Source of the DNA: Mimachlamys varia
Taxonomy: Eukaryota; Mollusca; Bivalvia; Pectinida; Pectinidae
DNA: 64,000 nucleotides
Assembly: GCA_947623455.1 (NCBI GenBank)
Contig: OX392536.1
Coordinates: forward strand, 9,791,282-9,855,281
Direction: 5' to 3'
Both the position numbers and the translations under genes were made by a program. Shown piece after piece: positions 1 through 11,590 of this stretch (position 1 is its first letter; every line of letters begins with the position of its first letter). Below the pieces are notes generated by a model. That model was given only the letters and a program-made list of their open reading frames with translations, ran no database searches and was not told where the DNA came from.

Positions 1-1075
1 GCAGGAAGGCGACATTTCACAGCAGGAGACAGGATATTCCACTGTGCTGATTTTGCCGGCGTTCCCCAAATCACCAATACAATGTGTACAATTTATACAG
101 GAACAATTCTTGTAACGCTCGTCTATCGAAAGCCGAAAGCCCATAGTGAAAGACGCTAAACTTGGTAGATAAATAAATAAAAAACAATTTTTTTTTCGTC
201 AGCCCTGAGGGTTAGTTTCAGTCACGTGACCAGAAGTGACGACTGTATGTGTCGACCACGTGACTGATGGTTGTGACGGTAACATGGAGCGTGCTCTTGT
301 TCGTTGTGTTTGCTTAGAAAACCTTATAAGACTGCATTGTTGATAAAACGCAATCTGGGGTTGTCTTTTTCGACACGTCCAGTTACACGACGTATTAAAC
401 AGGAAGAGCAAGCGAATTTTCCATTATTATTTATATTTGTTGAAGACGCGTATGAACTTAAACACCAAGCCAGTCATTGATCATCATCGCTACGGACATA
501 ACCTTTCTTCATATAACAAAAGTGAGAATGTGTACGCGGGAGCACGCGCCAACATTTCATTAGAATTGGAGCTTTGTAATTCCTATCGAAGCTAAATCCG
601 AGTATACGTATTGGTGTGACAATACAGCCGGGGTATCGAGCTGTCAGGGCCGCGAGTCCAGACTGCAATATCCGGTGAAATGGCGGCCAAGATATACTCT
701 AATTACCAGATTCATTAAATAACGGCCAGGGTACTAATTCTCACTATCATACGACCGGCCAGCGTGGTCCACCAGTTTATACAGTATTAGTGTAGTAGTC
801 ACGAGGAATATCAGTCGGGTTCAATTTGAAATAATTTTACGAACAACAATTTAGATAAAAAATATTTCATTTGTGAGCATGGTGTTATATTAACAAACAT
901 TATATGTCATATTTTTGTTTTTGTAAGGATTTATAATGATAATAGTTTAGGATGCATGCTAAGAAATGATTTGAAATAAAATAAAGTTTAAATCGAATAA
1001 TTGTTTTGATAATTGGATATTTGTATATATATAGAACGTCACTTCCGAGTCATTTAAAGTCAAGGGCTCCCATCT
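1..1075. other. Unique AT-rich DNA, no supportable gene
   Basis: Only short chance reading frames (up to about 70 codons) occur here. I see no recognisable domain, no tRNA and no tandem array. The stretch ends where a SINE begins. Confidence 0.6.
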
Positions 1076-1077
1076 TT

Positions 1078-1299
1078 TAAGGGGCCGCGGTGACCGATTC
1101 TACCACTAGCCCTCCACCTCTGGGTTGCGAGCTCGAAACCCACGTGGGGCAGTTGTCAGGTACACATTGTACTGACCGTAAGTCGGTGTTTTTTATCCGG
1201 TACTCCGGCTTTCCTCCACCTCCAAAACCTGGCATGTACTTAAATGACCCTGGCTGTTTATAGGACGTAAAGCAAAATAAACTAAACCAAACCAAACCG
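1078..1299 (+). mobile_element. tRNA-derived SINE
   Basis: A polymerase III type head is visible: an A-box-like GGTGACCGATTC at 1089-1100 and a B-box-like GCTCGAAACC at 1131-1140. A conserved central part follows, with TCCGGTACTCCGGCTTTCC near 1196-1214. The 3' tail holds ATGACCCTGGCTGTTTATAG and ends in a CAAACC-rich run at about 1270-1299. This head, centre and tail order matches tRNA-derived SINEs that I recall as abundant in bivalves. Such elements are non-autonomous and are copied by a partner LINE. The copy looks nearly full length but degraded. The exact family name was not checked. Confidence 0.8.
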
Positions 1300-2095
1300 A
1301 TCTTTTATTGACCGACGCTGACGTCACGGATATGTTTCCGGTTCAGTGAGGAACATTAAACGTCCATGTACTTAGACGTCAGTAAGTAACAGGAGAAAGG
1401 GTCAGCACGCGACAATTACAGACGTCAGTGACGTCAAAACAAGGCCAAATAAAGGTCACAACCTATTCGAACTCTGCCATAGTGTACGGAAAGATCTATA
1501 TTGCAAACGTGTCGTACAACAAAAGATTTCAGCGCTTTGCTTTTGTACATGTGAAGACTGGGGCACTTCATGAAATCATTATCAGGGTCTAGCATGGATT
1601 CTGGGCTCAAATATGCTTTCTTGCAGATCGTTAAATATCATGTTGCACGGTAAAAATTCCCAAAACATACACCGAAAGTGGTATGAAACCATAGGACTTC
1701 CTAAAGTCTTCAAGATTTTTGAAAAAATGTCATATTTCCATTTGTTTATTAATAGAAAAGAAACTTGACCCGACCACAGTTAAATGTATACGGAGCCATG
1801 AAAAATGTGCAGAACGTAAATATTTTGCAGTTTATTTGTTTTTAATACGGTTAAATGCGTTTTGAATAACTATTATATACAATAAAACAATAATACAGTA
1901 ATCGCAGAAGTTTATTGTCTTTATACCGGTAACCGCCGATGATTAGTGTTTTTATACCGTGTTTTTATAGTGTGTCTACTGACTTTAAAGCGTGTCAATT
2001 TTTACCGTTACCTGACCGCGAGATTCTTTTCATTAACATCAAAAGATATAAGGTAGAGAACAATGAGCCTTCAACTTTGTTTTGACACATTCAAG
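1300..2095. other. Unique AT-rich DNA with two CRE palindromes
   Basis: No supportable gene. Two perfect TGACGTCA palindromes (CREB/ATF-type sites) lie at 1319-1326 and 1429-1436, with further GACGTCA half-sites between them. Whether they regulate anything is unknown. Confidence 0.5.
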
Positions 2096-2752
2096 GGATG
2101 CAGAGGGCGGGCAAGCATAGCCCCTGGAGTATCGGAGAGGGCGAGCGTAGCCCTTGGAGTATCGGGAAGGGTGCAGAAGGCGAGCGTAGCCCCTTGAGTT
2201 TCGGAGAGGTCGAGCGTAGCCCCTTGACTCCGGAGAGGGCGAGCGAATCCCCTGGAGTATCGGAGAGAGCGAGCGTAGCCCCTGGAGTATCGGAGTCGGC
2301 GAGCGTAGCTCCTGGAGTATCAGAGAGGGCGAGCGTAGCCCCTGGAGTATCGGAGAGGGCGAGCGTAGCCCCTGGAGTATCGGAGAGGGCGAGCGCAGCC
2401 CCCGGAGTATCGGGAAGGGCACAAGTGTAGCCCCTGGAGTATCGGAGAGGGCGAGCGTAGCCACTGGAGTATCGGAGAGGCCGAGCGTAGCCCCTGGAGT
2501 ATCGGAGAGGGCGAGCGTAGCCCCTGGAGTATCGGAGAGGGCGAGCGTAGCCCCTGGAGTATCGAAGAGGGGGAGCATAGCTCCTGGAGTATCGGAGAGG
2601 GCGAGCGTAGTCCCTGGAGTATCGGAGAGGGCGAGCGTAGCTCCTGGAGTATCGGAGAGGGTGAGCGTAGTCCCTGGAGTATCGGAGAGGGCGAGCGTAG
2701 CCCCTGGAGTATCGGAGAGGGCGAGCGTAGCCCGGGCGTATCAGGAAGAGTA
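2096..2752. repeat. 30-bp minisatellite, about 21 copies
   Basis: The unit contains CCCCTGGAGTATCGGAGAGG followed by GCGAGCGTAG and repeats head to tail. The first four or five units are the most diverged and some carry small indels. The unit is 10 codons long and lacks stops in several frames, which explains the overlapping long frames on both strands (for example 2039-2578 and 2091-3122 on the minus strand). The translated 10-residue repeats are low complexity and show no domain. Confidence 0.95.
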
Positions 2753-4440
2753 TTCGGAGTAAAGATATGTTACTTTTGTTAGAACTTTCGATTCGCGGAC
2801 AGATTTGGACTTGATGAACGTGCCCAAACAGACCTTCAGTCCAATCGCTGTACTTATTACAGTTAATCTGTTTTTGCCGTGGAAGTCGTTGACCTATTTC
2901 CCGGGTTGTATAACGGGCAGACAACTCTGTAAATACACCCAATATCGGCCGTATCACAGCAGGACAAACGACATCACACAATTGGACCATGAGTTCGCTT
3001 CGAACGCCAAGCAAATTAATTACGCCATATTGGGCACTGACAAGATGAAATTCGATTTCTATTTTGTTATGTATGGAGCCTGTACACTTGGTTATCCCAA
3101 CATAAAAAAACAGCACCAACAAAAAAATTAAATAAATGGTAAAAATGGCTGGAATATCAAAGACTGGAGCGCAAATAAGATGTTCCGGCGATTTATTGAA
3201 TTAGTTTATCAATAATACAGAAATACATGGATCGCATAAAGTAGATAACGCTGTTCTCGGCCTGGCTGGCCTGGCGGTATAATAAACCGAAGCGGTCTCC
3301 TCCAAATCTGATAATGATGATAAATAGATAGCTTTATTTCAAAAGTAAGCCATTTCATTGAGCTAATTCTTGGTTTCACAAAATATCAGACTAACGCCAA
3401 GAAGACATTTAACTGACAGATGCTCGCTCACTACTACGGAGTACGCACGTCTCGCATTCCATGGCCACAGTTTATAATTACCGTCTACATCTACTGTATA
3501 CACGTATTTATATAGAATTATAGCGGTGACTTACCTGAAACAAACACAGCAGGAGAGGAATGGAAATGACCATTGCAGCGGGTTATCGATTATTATATTG
3601 TACAAAAACTTAGGCATTTTTGTCTGCACGGTTATCACATTTAAAAATGTATTCAATTCGCAGACATTGAAACAATAAAATGAAAACATTTGTACTACGG
3701 GTTATCCCCCCTGGCTACTGACGCCGCCAGGTGGCGACAAAAAGAATGGGGTTGTCCTGGCTTTACCTTCCTTTTACCTTTGTTTCTGTTGGTAGAAAGT
3801 GTGTCTAAATGCGTCAACAAGGGCTTGACTGAGTTTCACATACGAAATATCCGTATATAGATATGCAGGTTTCCTAGATCTGTTTGCCTGTACTGTTTGC
3901 CTGTCGTACACACAGACGGGGTCTCTATCTTAAATGGTCGAGACGATGGCGTGTACGTATACGACATCCCGATCTGTACACGCCTGTTGCTGGCGTTTAT
4001 TTTCTTAATGACATTTACAGATCACGTGACCTTGATTAAATCCTCCTAATTTGGTTCTTTTTGATGCCATCACACGCAGATGTACCGCACTTAATGTCGG
4101 AATTGATGGCGGAAAACATTGCGGCAGGCGAGCACTTTTTCTCAAATAAGACTTCCCGTTTTTTAGACACAATTTTTTCCTTATTTGTGAAGATCAAAAG
4201 AGGCAAGCTTTATAAGACATGTGATCTTTTTAGGAAGCATTGTCTGTGGCATGTTCACAGGGAAAATGCCGACAATGAAACACACGTAGGACGTTAGTCA
4301 TGACCTCCCAACCAAGTACGCCTATTCCCTTTTGTACGCGTGTTCATGTAATACAATTGTATCACTTGATCTTTGTCAGTAAATAAAGTGGTTTGGACAG
4401 CTATGTACTTTTGTTACTTAATTTTGTTTGCTTGTTGTTT
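2753..4440. other. Unique DNA, no supportable gene
   Basis: Open frames cross 2805-3131 on the plus strand and the same bases on the minus strand, but neither resembles a known family. A perfect consensus 5' splice site (CAG|GTAAGT) is readable on the minus strand at 3529-3537. No matching coding exon is obvious beside it. Confidence 0.45.
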
Positions 4441-4456
4441 AACATCCTCGTAAAAG

Positions 4457-4870
4457 TCGAGGTCGTACGGGGACCGGTGTCTAGGGATTCACTATAGGAA
4501 AGAGGAAGTAACCCTGGGAAACAGTCAAGGTCGTAAGGGGACCGGTGTGTACGGATACACTATAGGAAAGAGAAAGAAACCATGAGAAACATTCAAGGTC
4601 GTACGAGGACCGGTGTGTAGGGATACACTATAGGAAAGAGAAAGTAACTATGAGAAACAGTCATGGTCGTACGATGACCGGTGTCTAGGGATAAACTGTT
4701 GGAAAAAGAAAGTAACCATGAGAAACAGTCATGGTCGTACGAGGACCGGTGTGTAGGGATACACTATAGGAAAGAGAAAGTAACTATGAGAAACAGTCAT
4801 GGTCGTACGAGGACCGGTGTGTAGCGATACACTATAGGAAAGAGAAAGAAGACAGAAGAGACAGTACTCA
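4457..4870. repeat. 68-bp minisatellite, 6 copies, SINE-tail-like
   Basis: The motif GGTCGTACGRGGACCGGTGT recurs at 4461, 4529, 4597, 4665, 4733 and 4801, exactly 68 bases apart. The block starts directly after TTGTTTAACATCCTCG at about 4436-4450. That string resembles the reverse complement of the SINE tail seen at 1078-1299, so the array probably grew from a minus-strand SINE end. Confidence 0.9.
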
Positions 4871-6615
4871 GGGTCGTACAAGACACGTTCTGATTTGGTA
4901 AAACATTCTAGAAAATAAACAGGTCGGACGTTGCAGTTAAAAGCTTCTTCGCCTATCGCAAAAAACGGCCGGTGTTCCATTCACGATAAACGTACGTTAA
5001 ACAGTTTAGTATGGCTGACTCGACAACGTCCCTTTGGAACTCCTTTGGTAGGAAAACCCCTATCGCATTACGATCCTGAAACAAACATACCTTATAAAAA
5101 ACATACACAGACTTTTTGAGAACAATGAAAAATTAAAAATATGTAGAGCTCTTGAAACTGCTAGACCACGTATATTTTGCTCGCCATTCTCAGAACCATT
5201 CATTTATTGACATTGCCATTGTTTGGTCATTACCAGAGGCCATTTCGGATCTTAGATAAACTATCTTCCGTCTTAGACAAGCGTCTGGGTGCCGGCGTGG
5301 ATGGTCGGTCGTCCGTCGATTATAGGTATTAACGTCTGTATGTTGACGAGATAACCAGGGTCGGGTCTCAGCACACGTGTGTAGTTGAATTAATTGATGG
5401 GACAGTATCTCTTACACAGTATCAAGTGGATCATGTCAACTAATTGCATCGTTAAACCCGTTGGTAGTCCTTGATTGAGGCTGATGACGGGCCAATATCA
5501 ATACAACAATCCATCAAAACTAATCTTCAGCTGTCCATATCGTACAGTACACGGGGAATTAGGCTAAATCCTTCACAGTTTAGCTGTGAAAAAAAGCAAG
5601 GAGGCATTGTTTTTTCGTCTTTGTTTTCTTTTCCAGTAATTACGACTGAGCTGGTTCGTTAGAAATATCACGCGAGTAAAGCAGACGGGGAACAAACAGA
5701 ATGTCGCCATTGTCATTTGATTATGCAATATTCAACTATTATTCACTTCTCATATAATGACTATTGGTTCTTTTGGGTTTATTGATCAAAAGAGGAATCA
5801 TGATTTAAAACAAAGATATACAACGCGCATCAAATATTGAACACCCCCCCCCCCCCAAAAACAAACCCCCCCCCCCCCCCCCAAAAAAAAAAAAAAAACT
5901 ATCGCATCTTTACATTCAGTGGACGTATACATAGAAGTTCGGCATGAATCCAACGATTAAATGGGAAAAGGGTCAACATAGGTTGTTATTAAAATGCAAA
6001 ACGTGACAATCGAGTGGAACCTAATTTGGTAAGTGAAGGAAAGCCAGTGGTCCGTCGGGCATAGTTCTTCATTTATGACATTCGATAAAGTAAATTAGAT
6101 CAAGAACAGAAATTCTAATCGTAAACCATTTAGCACTTTGTTCAACTCTGTAGGAGAAAGCATTGCTTCTGGCATTTTGCTTCCCGTTCGGTTCGTATCT
6201 TACTCCGGAGCTTTATTTAATCATCCCCTTGCTCGTTTTGCTGCAGTTAAGGAAAAGTCACAAATGGACTAACGCGACACAGCCGATGCACTGAACGACG
6301 TTCGTCCTAATCCAATCAACATTGTTTCTTACCATTTTCCGCTCCGGCTTTCAGGGAAGTGATCAAGTTATTATCGTCTAAAAAAATGTCTAAGAGACCC
6401 AGGTATGCACTGAACAACGACACTTGAAAACACAATAAAAGCTCGATATCTCGGAATTCCTTTAGTGAAAGCCTGAATTGAACATCCCTTTTAGTTCAAG
6501 TATTACTGACAAAACAAAATACGGCGTTATACATCGACATTTGGTGTCTTTAGCATGGAATCTCTCCAACGTCGTAATGACGCCACAAAAACGGCGTACC
6601 ACTTCGACATTCTTG
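4871..6615. other. Unique DNA with C and A homopolymers
   Basis: No supportable gene. Poly-C runs lie at about 5843-5856 and 5866-5882, followed by a poly-A run at 5883-5898. Such runs are prone to length errors in assembly. Confidence 0.5.
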
Positions 6616-6841
6616 TACGGGGCCTTTATCGGTGTTACATGTAGCTCCCAAATGTTCTTGATTGGACAGCCAGACTTGTGCCGTCGACATACGGGTCCTT
6701 TATCAGTGTCACAGTCCCGAATGTTCCTGATGGGACGGCTAGGACCTGTGCTGTTTAAATACGGGTCCTTTATCAGTGTTACAGTCCTGAGTGCCCCTGA
6801 CGGGATAACCAGACCTGTGTCGTCAAAATACGGGCTTGGCT
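6616..6841. repeat. About 70-bp repeat, 3 diverged copies
   Basis: The phrase TACGGGTCCTTTATCAGTGT recurs at 6616 (diverged), 6690 and 6760, with a final TACGGGC at 6829. Spacings are 74, 70 and 69. The 121-codon frame at 6478-6843 mostly reads through this block and is not evidence for a gene. Confidence 0.8.
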
Positions 6842-7999
6842 AAATTTTACTACGAAACCACTTTATTCAAATCAAGGAATAGAACTAATCTATAATTACT
6901 ATACTGTATCTATAAATACGGTATACAGACGAATATATTAGATCGCTACCGGAAATGAATATAAGGGGATGGTCTCGACCGGAAGTTCATATACAAAGTA
7001 AACTGCATGCGTTTTCGTTACCGGAAGTGACTGCTGGGTAGTTTGAATGCCCAAGTCCTAACAGGGCAAGAAACAAGAAATTAATTACATCCAGACTAAT
7101 CAATACATCGGCACATTGTACGTTCATTGTATGACCAGGAACTACCATATTGTTTATCCTCTTAATTCAATAAACCATCTATAAACGGATCAGGCCCGCG
7201 ACCATTACTGTCTAATGGGGCTGTCTGGGCGCAAAATTGGGGGTGCGTTCCATACCAATGCCGTATGTCCCCGAGCCGGTCAGTTGTCAGCTGCAATGCT
7301 TGTATAAATTATTTATGTATTTCTAAGAGAAAAGTGGAAAATTGAATTGAACAAATTAAATCAGAACCACCGATTGAAACAACGACATCAGATACATGGT
7401 ATATTGGTAGCTATTCCTCGAAACAAACAGGACTGTACACTTAGTTCGATACCGCATAAAAGAAAAAGTAGAAAAGAAGAAAGATGACAATCCGACGTTT
7501 TACAACATTCGTTTGATGAAAGACAGAAGAAATCACCAACTGTGGGTGGAGCCACATTAGTCGCCTCTTTAAGGACCCTCGATAAGTGTTGATTCTCGTT
7601 TTGTGGTGACGAAACTTCCTATTTGTGTACCTGGTATTTGAAAACGGGGTATCAAATTCGCGCTACACAGAGATATGTCGCGATGTCAACAATGGCGAGA
7701 TGAGAGGGAACGGTTCAAGTCTACAACTCAAGATTACAAGAAAATAAAGTATTGTCACTACACTCCTATTGCAAAACACCAACAAAAATAGATGTACACG
7801 ATATCGACACATGGTCGGACACTGACAGCGACCACAACAGTATAGAGGTTAATTGCGAAAGGGTCGAGCCTCCTTAAGAGTCTTACCGTACCAAGCCGTC
7901 GAACGTAGTTGTGTACATATCCGCAATACCGTTTGCCTTAGTTACCTTTCATTATAAACTGACACATGCAAATATGTAGGAAAGCCGCAATTACGGGGT
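6842..7999. other. Unique DNA, no supportable gene
   Basis: I see no repeats, RNA genes or recognisable coding sequence in this stretch. Confidence 0.5.
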
Positions 8000-10283
8000 T
8001 ACAATGCCGTAGAGTGTATTACACGGTCCACGAGTCCTACATGACATAGAATGTATGACATGATCCACGAGTCCTACAGGTCGTAGAGTGTATGACACGG
8101 TCCTTGGGTTCTACTTGACGTAGAGTGTATGACATGATCCACGAGTCCTACAGGTCGTAGAGTGTATGACACGGTCCTTGGGTTCTACATGACGTAGAGT
8201 GTGACACGGTACATGGGTTCTACATGACGTAGAGTGTGACACGGTACATGGGTTCTACATGACGTAGAGTGTGACACGGTACATGGGTTCTACATGACGT
8301 AGAGTGTATGACATGGTCCACGACTCCTACATGACGTAGAGTGTGACACGGTACATGGGTTCTACATGACGTAGAGTGTGACACGGTACATGGGTTCTAC
8401 ATGACGTAGAGTGTGACACGGTACATGGGTTCTACATGACGTAGAGTGTATGACACGGTCCACGAGTCCTACATGCCGTAGAGTGTATGACATGGTCCAC
8501 GACTCCTACATGACGTAGAGTGTGACACGGTACATGGGTTCTACATGACGTAGAGTGTATGACACGGTCCACGAGTCCTACATGACATAGAGTGTATGAC
8601 ACGGTCCACGAGTCCTACATGCCGTAGAGTGTATGACACGGTCCACGAGTCCTACATGACATAGAGTGTATGACACGGTCCACGAGTCCTACATGACGTA
8701 GAGTGTATGACACGGTCCACGACTCCTACATGACGTAGAGTGTGACACGGTATATGGGTTCTACATGACGTAGAGTGTATGACACGGTCTACGAGTCCTA
8801 CATGACGTACAGTGTATGACACGGTCCACGAGTCCTACATGACGTAGAGTGTATTACACGGTCCACGAGTCCTACATGACGTAGAGTGTATTACACGGTC
8901 CACGAGTCCTACATGACGTAGAGTGTATCACACGGTCCACGAGTCCTACATGACGTAGAGTGTATTACACAGTCCATGCGTCCTACATGACGTAGAGTGT
9001 ATGACACGGTACACGAGTCCAATATGACGTAGAGTGTATGACATGGTCCGAGAGTCCTTCATGACGTAGAGTGTACGGCACGGTCCATGGGACCTACATG
9101 ACGTAGAGTGTATGACACGGTCCATGGGTCCTACTTGACAAAGAGTGTATGACACGGTCCACGAGTCCTACATGCCGTAGAGTGTATGACACGGTCCACG
9201 AGTCCTACATGACATAGAGTGTATGACACGGTCCACGAGTCCTACATGACGTAGAGTGTATGACACGGTCCACGACTCCTACATGACGTAGAGTGTGACA
9301 CGGTACATGGGTTCTACATGACGTAGAGTGTATGACACGGTCTACGAGTCCTACATGACGTAGAGTGTATGACACAGTCCATGCGTCCTACATGACGTAG
9401 AGTGTATGACACGGTACACGAGTCCAACATGACGTAGAGTGTATGACATGGTCCACGAGTCCTTCATGACGTAGAGTGTACGGCACGGTCCATGGGACCT
9501 ACATGACGTAGAGTGTATGACACGGTCCATGGGTCCTACATGACGTAGAGTGTATGACATGATCCACGAGTCCTACAGGTCGTAGAGTGTATGACACGGT
9601 CCATGGGTCCTACATGTCGAAGAGTGTATGACACGGTCCATGGGTCCTACATGACGTAGAGTGTATGACATGATCCACGAGTCCTACAGGTCGTAGATTG
9701 TATGAAACGGTCCATGGGTCCTACATGACGTAGAGTGTATGACATGATCCACGAGTCCTACAGGTCGTAGAGTGCATGACACGGTCCATGGGTCCTACAT
9801 GACGTAGAGTGTATGACTTGATCCACGAGTCCTACAGGTCGTAGAGTGTATGACACGGTCTACGAGTCCTACATGACATAGAGTGTATGACACGGTCCAC
9901 GAGTCCTACATGACGTAGAGTGTATGACACGGTCCATGGGTCCTACATGACGTAGAGTGTATGACACGGTCCACGAGTCCTACATGACGTAGAGTGTATG
10001 ACACGATACATGGGTCCTACATGACGTAGAGTTTACGACATGGTCCACGAGTCCTACATGACGTAGAGTGTATGACACGGTCCACGAGTCCTACATGACG
10101 TAGATTGTATGACACGGTACATGGGTCCTACATGACGTAGAGTGTATGACACGGTACATGGGTCCTACATGACGTAGAGTTTACGACACGGTCCACGAGT
10201 CCTACATGACGTAGAGTGTATGACACGGTCCACGAGTCCTACATGACGTAGAGTGTATGACACGGTACATTGGTCCTACATGA
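8000..10283. repeat. 37-bp minisatellite, about 62 copies
   Basis: The unit runs TACATGACGTAGAGTGTATG then ACACGGTCCACGAGTCC. A common 35-bp variant lacks AT after GTGT and reads GTGACACGGTACATGGGTTC. A third variant has AGGTCGTAG in place of the ATGACGTAG part. Almost every unit carries TGACGTAG, a CRE-like half-site. A segment of about 11 units has been duplicated with an offset of 405 bases: 8946-9155 matches 9351-9560 almost completely. The 69-codon minus-strand frames in the two copies are repeat translations, not genes. Confidence 0.97.
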
Positions 10284-11295
10284 TCTATCATTGTTTACTA
10301 TACAGCAAATGAACAAACCCCAAAGGAAGTCGACGTATACGTGATCGTGGTGCCTGATAACCTATATAATTGAAATTCTAGACTTCGTTGACAAGACGGG
10401 CATTCTGTTCTCACATATGGAACTGAACATATATCACGGAATATTCATTCTTATAGAGAGAATTTCAAGAACCTAGGACAAGCTTAAGGATATTATTTCC
10501 AAAGGGTAACTGATAATGTCAGGTTTTTATTGGAAATGCCTCCTTTGCCGTTTTACTGCATCATTTAAACAGTGTTTCAAATTTAACAGCTGACTCATCC
10601 TTTCTTGTGCCTCCAGTATTATACTAACGATAGTCAATCTTTAATTTTCAACTTCTTGGATGTATAAGTTTACTTTCGCTATGATATTGAAATGAACCAC
10701 AGCTTTAAGCAATGGTACCCAGAAAAAGATCCTGGACCGAAACTTGATTTTTTTCATCTTCAGGTTCCGCTCATTTATTATTATTTACCGTTGGCGCTTG
10801 TGTAAATTCATTTTGAAATGAAATTAACACAGGAGAAAGGCATTTGTTAAAGGGCAGAAAGACGAAAAAAATTTACCACAGATCTTTGAGAACTTAAGTT
10901 TCATTATCATACAGCTAGACAGAAGATACAATTTTCTACGTTGAAGGTTTACAGGAAAATTAGGCTAAGAGACTAAATGATTAGCTCTCACCAAGAATAC
11001 TAACGTACCACTTAAATACAGCTCCGAAAGGAAAGAAGTTAATTACAAGTGATACTAATTAGCCACATTTGGAAGAATATAATCTATTTAATGTCCCAAT
11101 TTTGTAAAATTGTTAATCTTCATTTCTACTGATGTCAATTTAAAAGAATGTCCATCTATGAAATTGTTTTACTTTTATACCAATGACTATTCATCTTCGT
11201 AAAGACAAACTAATTGTAAAAGTGCGAATTGCTAAAAGAATTACGAAAAGAACTAAGTAAACCAAAGCTGATGGCACTGAACACAGTGCAGAAAA
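10284..11295. other. Unique AT-rich DNA, no supportable gene
   Basis: I see no coding sequence, RNA gene or tandem array between the 37-bp array and the SINE that follows. Confidence 0.5.
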
Positions 11296-11590
11296 ATTCA
11301 TGGGCGGTAACTCTAGACGGACCGTCACACAAATGGAGCTATCTGGTCACGACGAATGACCCGGTCTAGATCCGCTAAATTCTTCCCTCTTTTAAAGAAG
11401 TCTTCGACCTCGAAGACTCACACGAAACCCTAAACCACCTTCCGTAGGTATATTTCGTTGGACGCCAGTTCAATGTAACAGGAGAGGAAAAATGCACGAC
11501 CAGAGCGGGGTTCGAATCCGGGACCTTTCTAACGCTACACGGACGTTCACAGCAATGGAGCCACCTGGTCGGCGACAATCGACCAGGACT
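11296..11590 (-). mobile_element. tRNA-derived SINE with a second head
   Basis: Read on the minus strand, the head starts near 11590. It shows an A box AGGTGGCTCCATTGCTGTG (bases 11549-11567) and a B box GGATTCGAACCCC (bases 11508-11520). A body reading CATTTTTCCTCTCCTGTTAC follows. Further 3', at 11300-11352, lies a second and more diverged copy of the head (CCAGATAGCTCCATTTGTGT, then GGTCCGTCTAGAGTTA). This suggests a dimeric element or a tandem insertion. The head type is one I recall from bivalve SINEs. The small frames over this region (11375-11578 and 11492-11677) are by-products. Confidence 0.75.

Noticed and set aside
2039..3131. 343-codon minus-strand frame and 108-codon plus-strand frame
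   Set aside because: The minus frame is half minisatellite. The unique part matches no family and overlaps an equally open frame on the other strand.
3529..3537. Consensus splice donor on the minus strand
   Set aside because: A perfect CAGGTAAGT is present, but no coding exon or acceptor pairing could be supported, so no gene was called from it.
8000..10283. CRISPR array
   Set aside because: Units are contiguous without unique spacers, and the flanking DNA is eukaryotic. The same applies to the other arrays.
11495..11570. Functional tRNA gene on the minus strand
   Set aside because: The A and B boxes are present, but the cloverleaf stems do not pair well and a SINE body follows, so it is a tRNA-derived SINE head.
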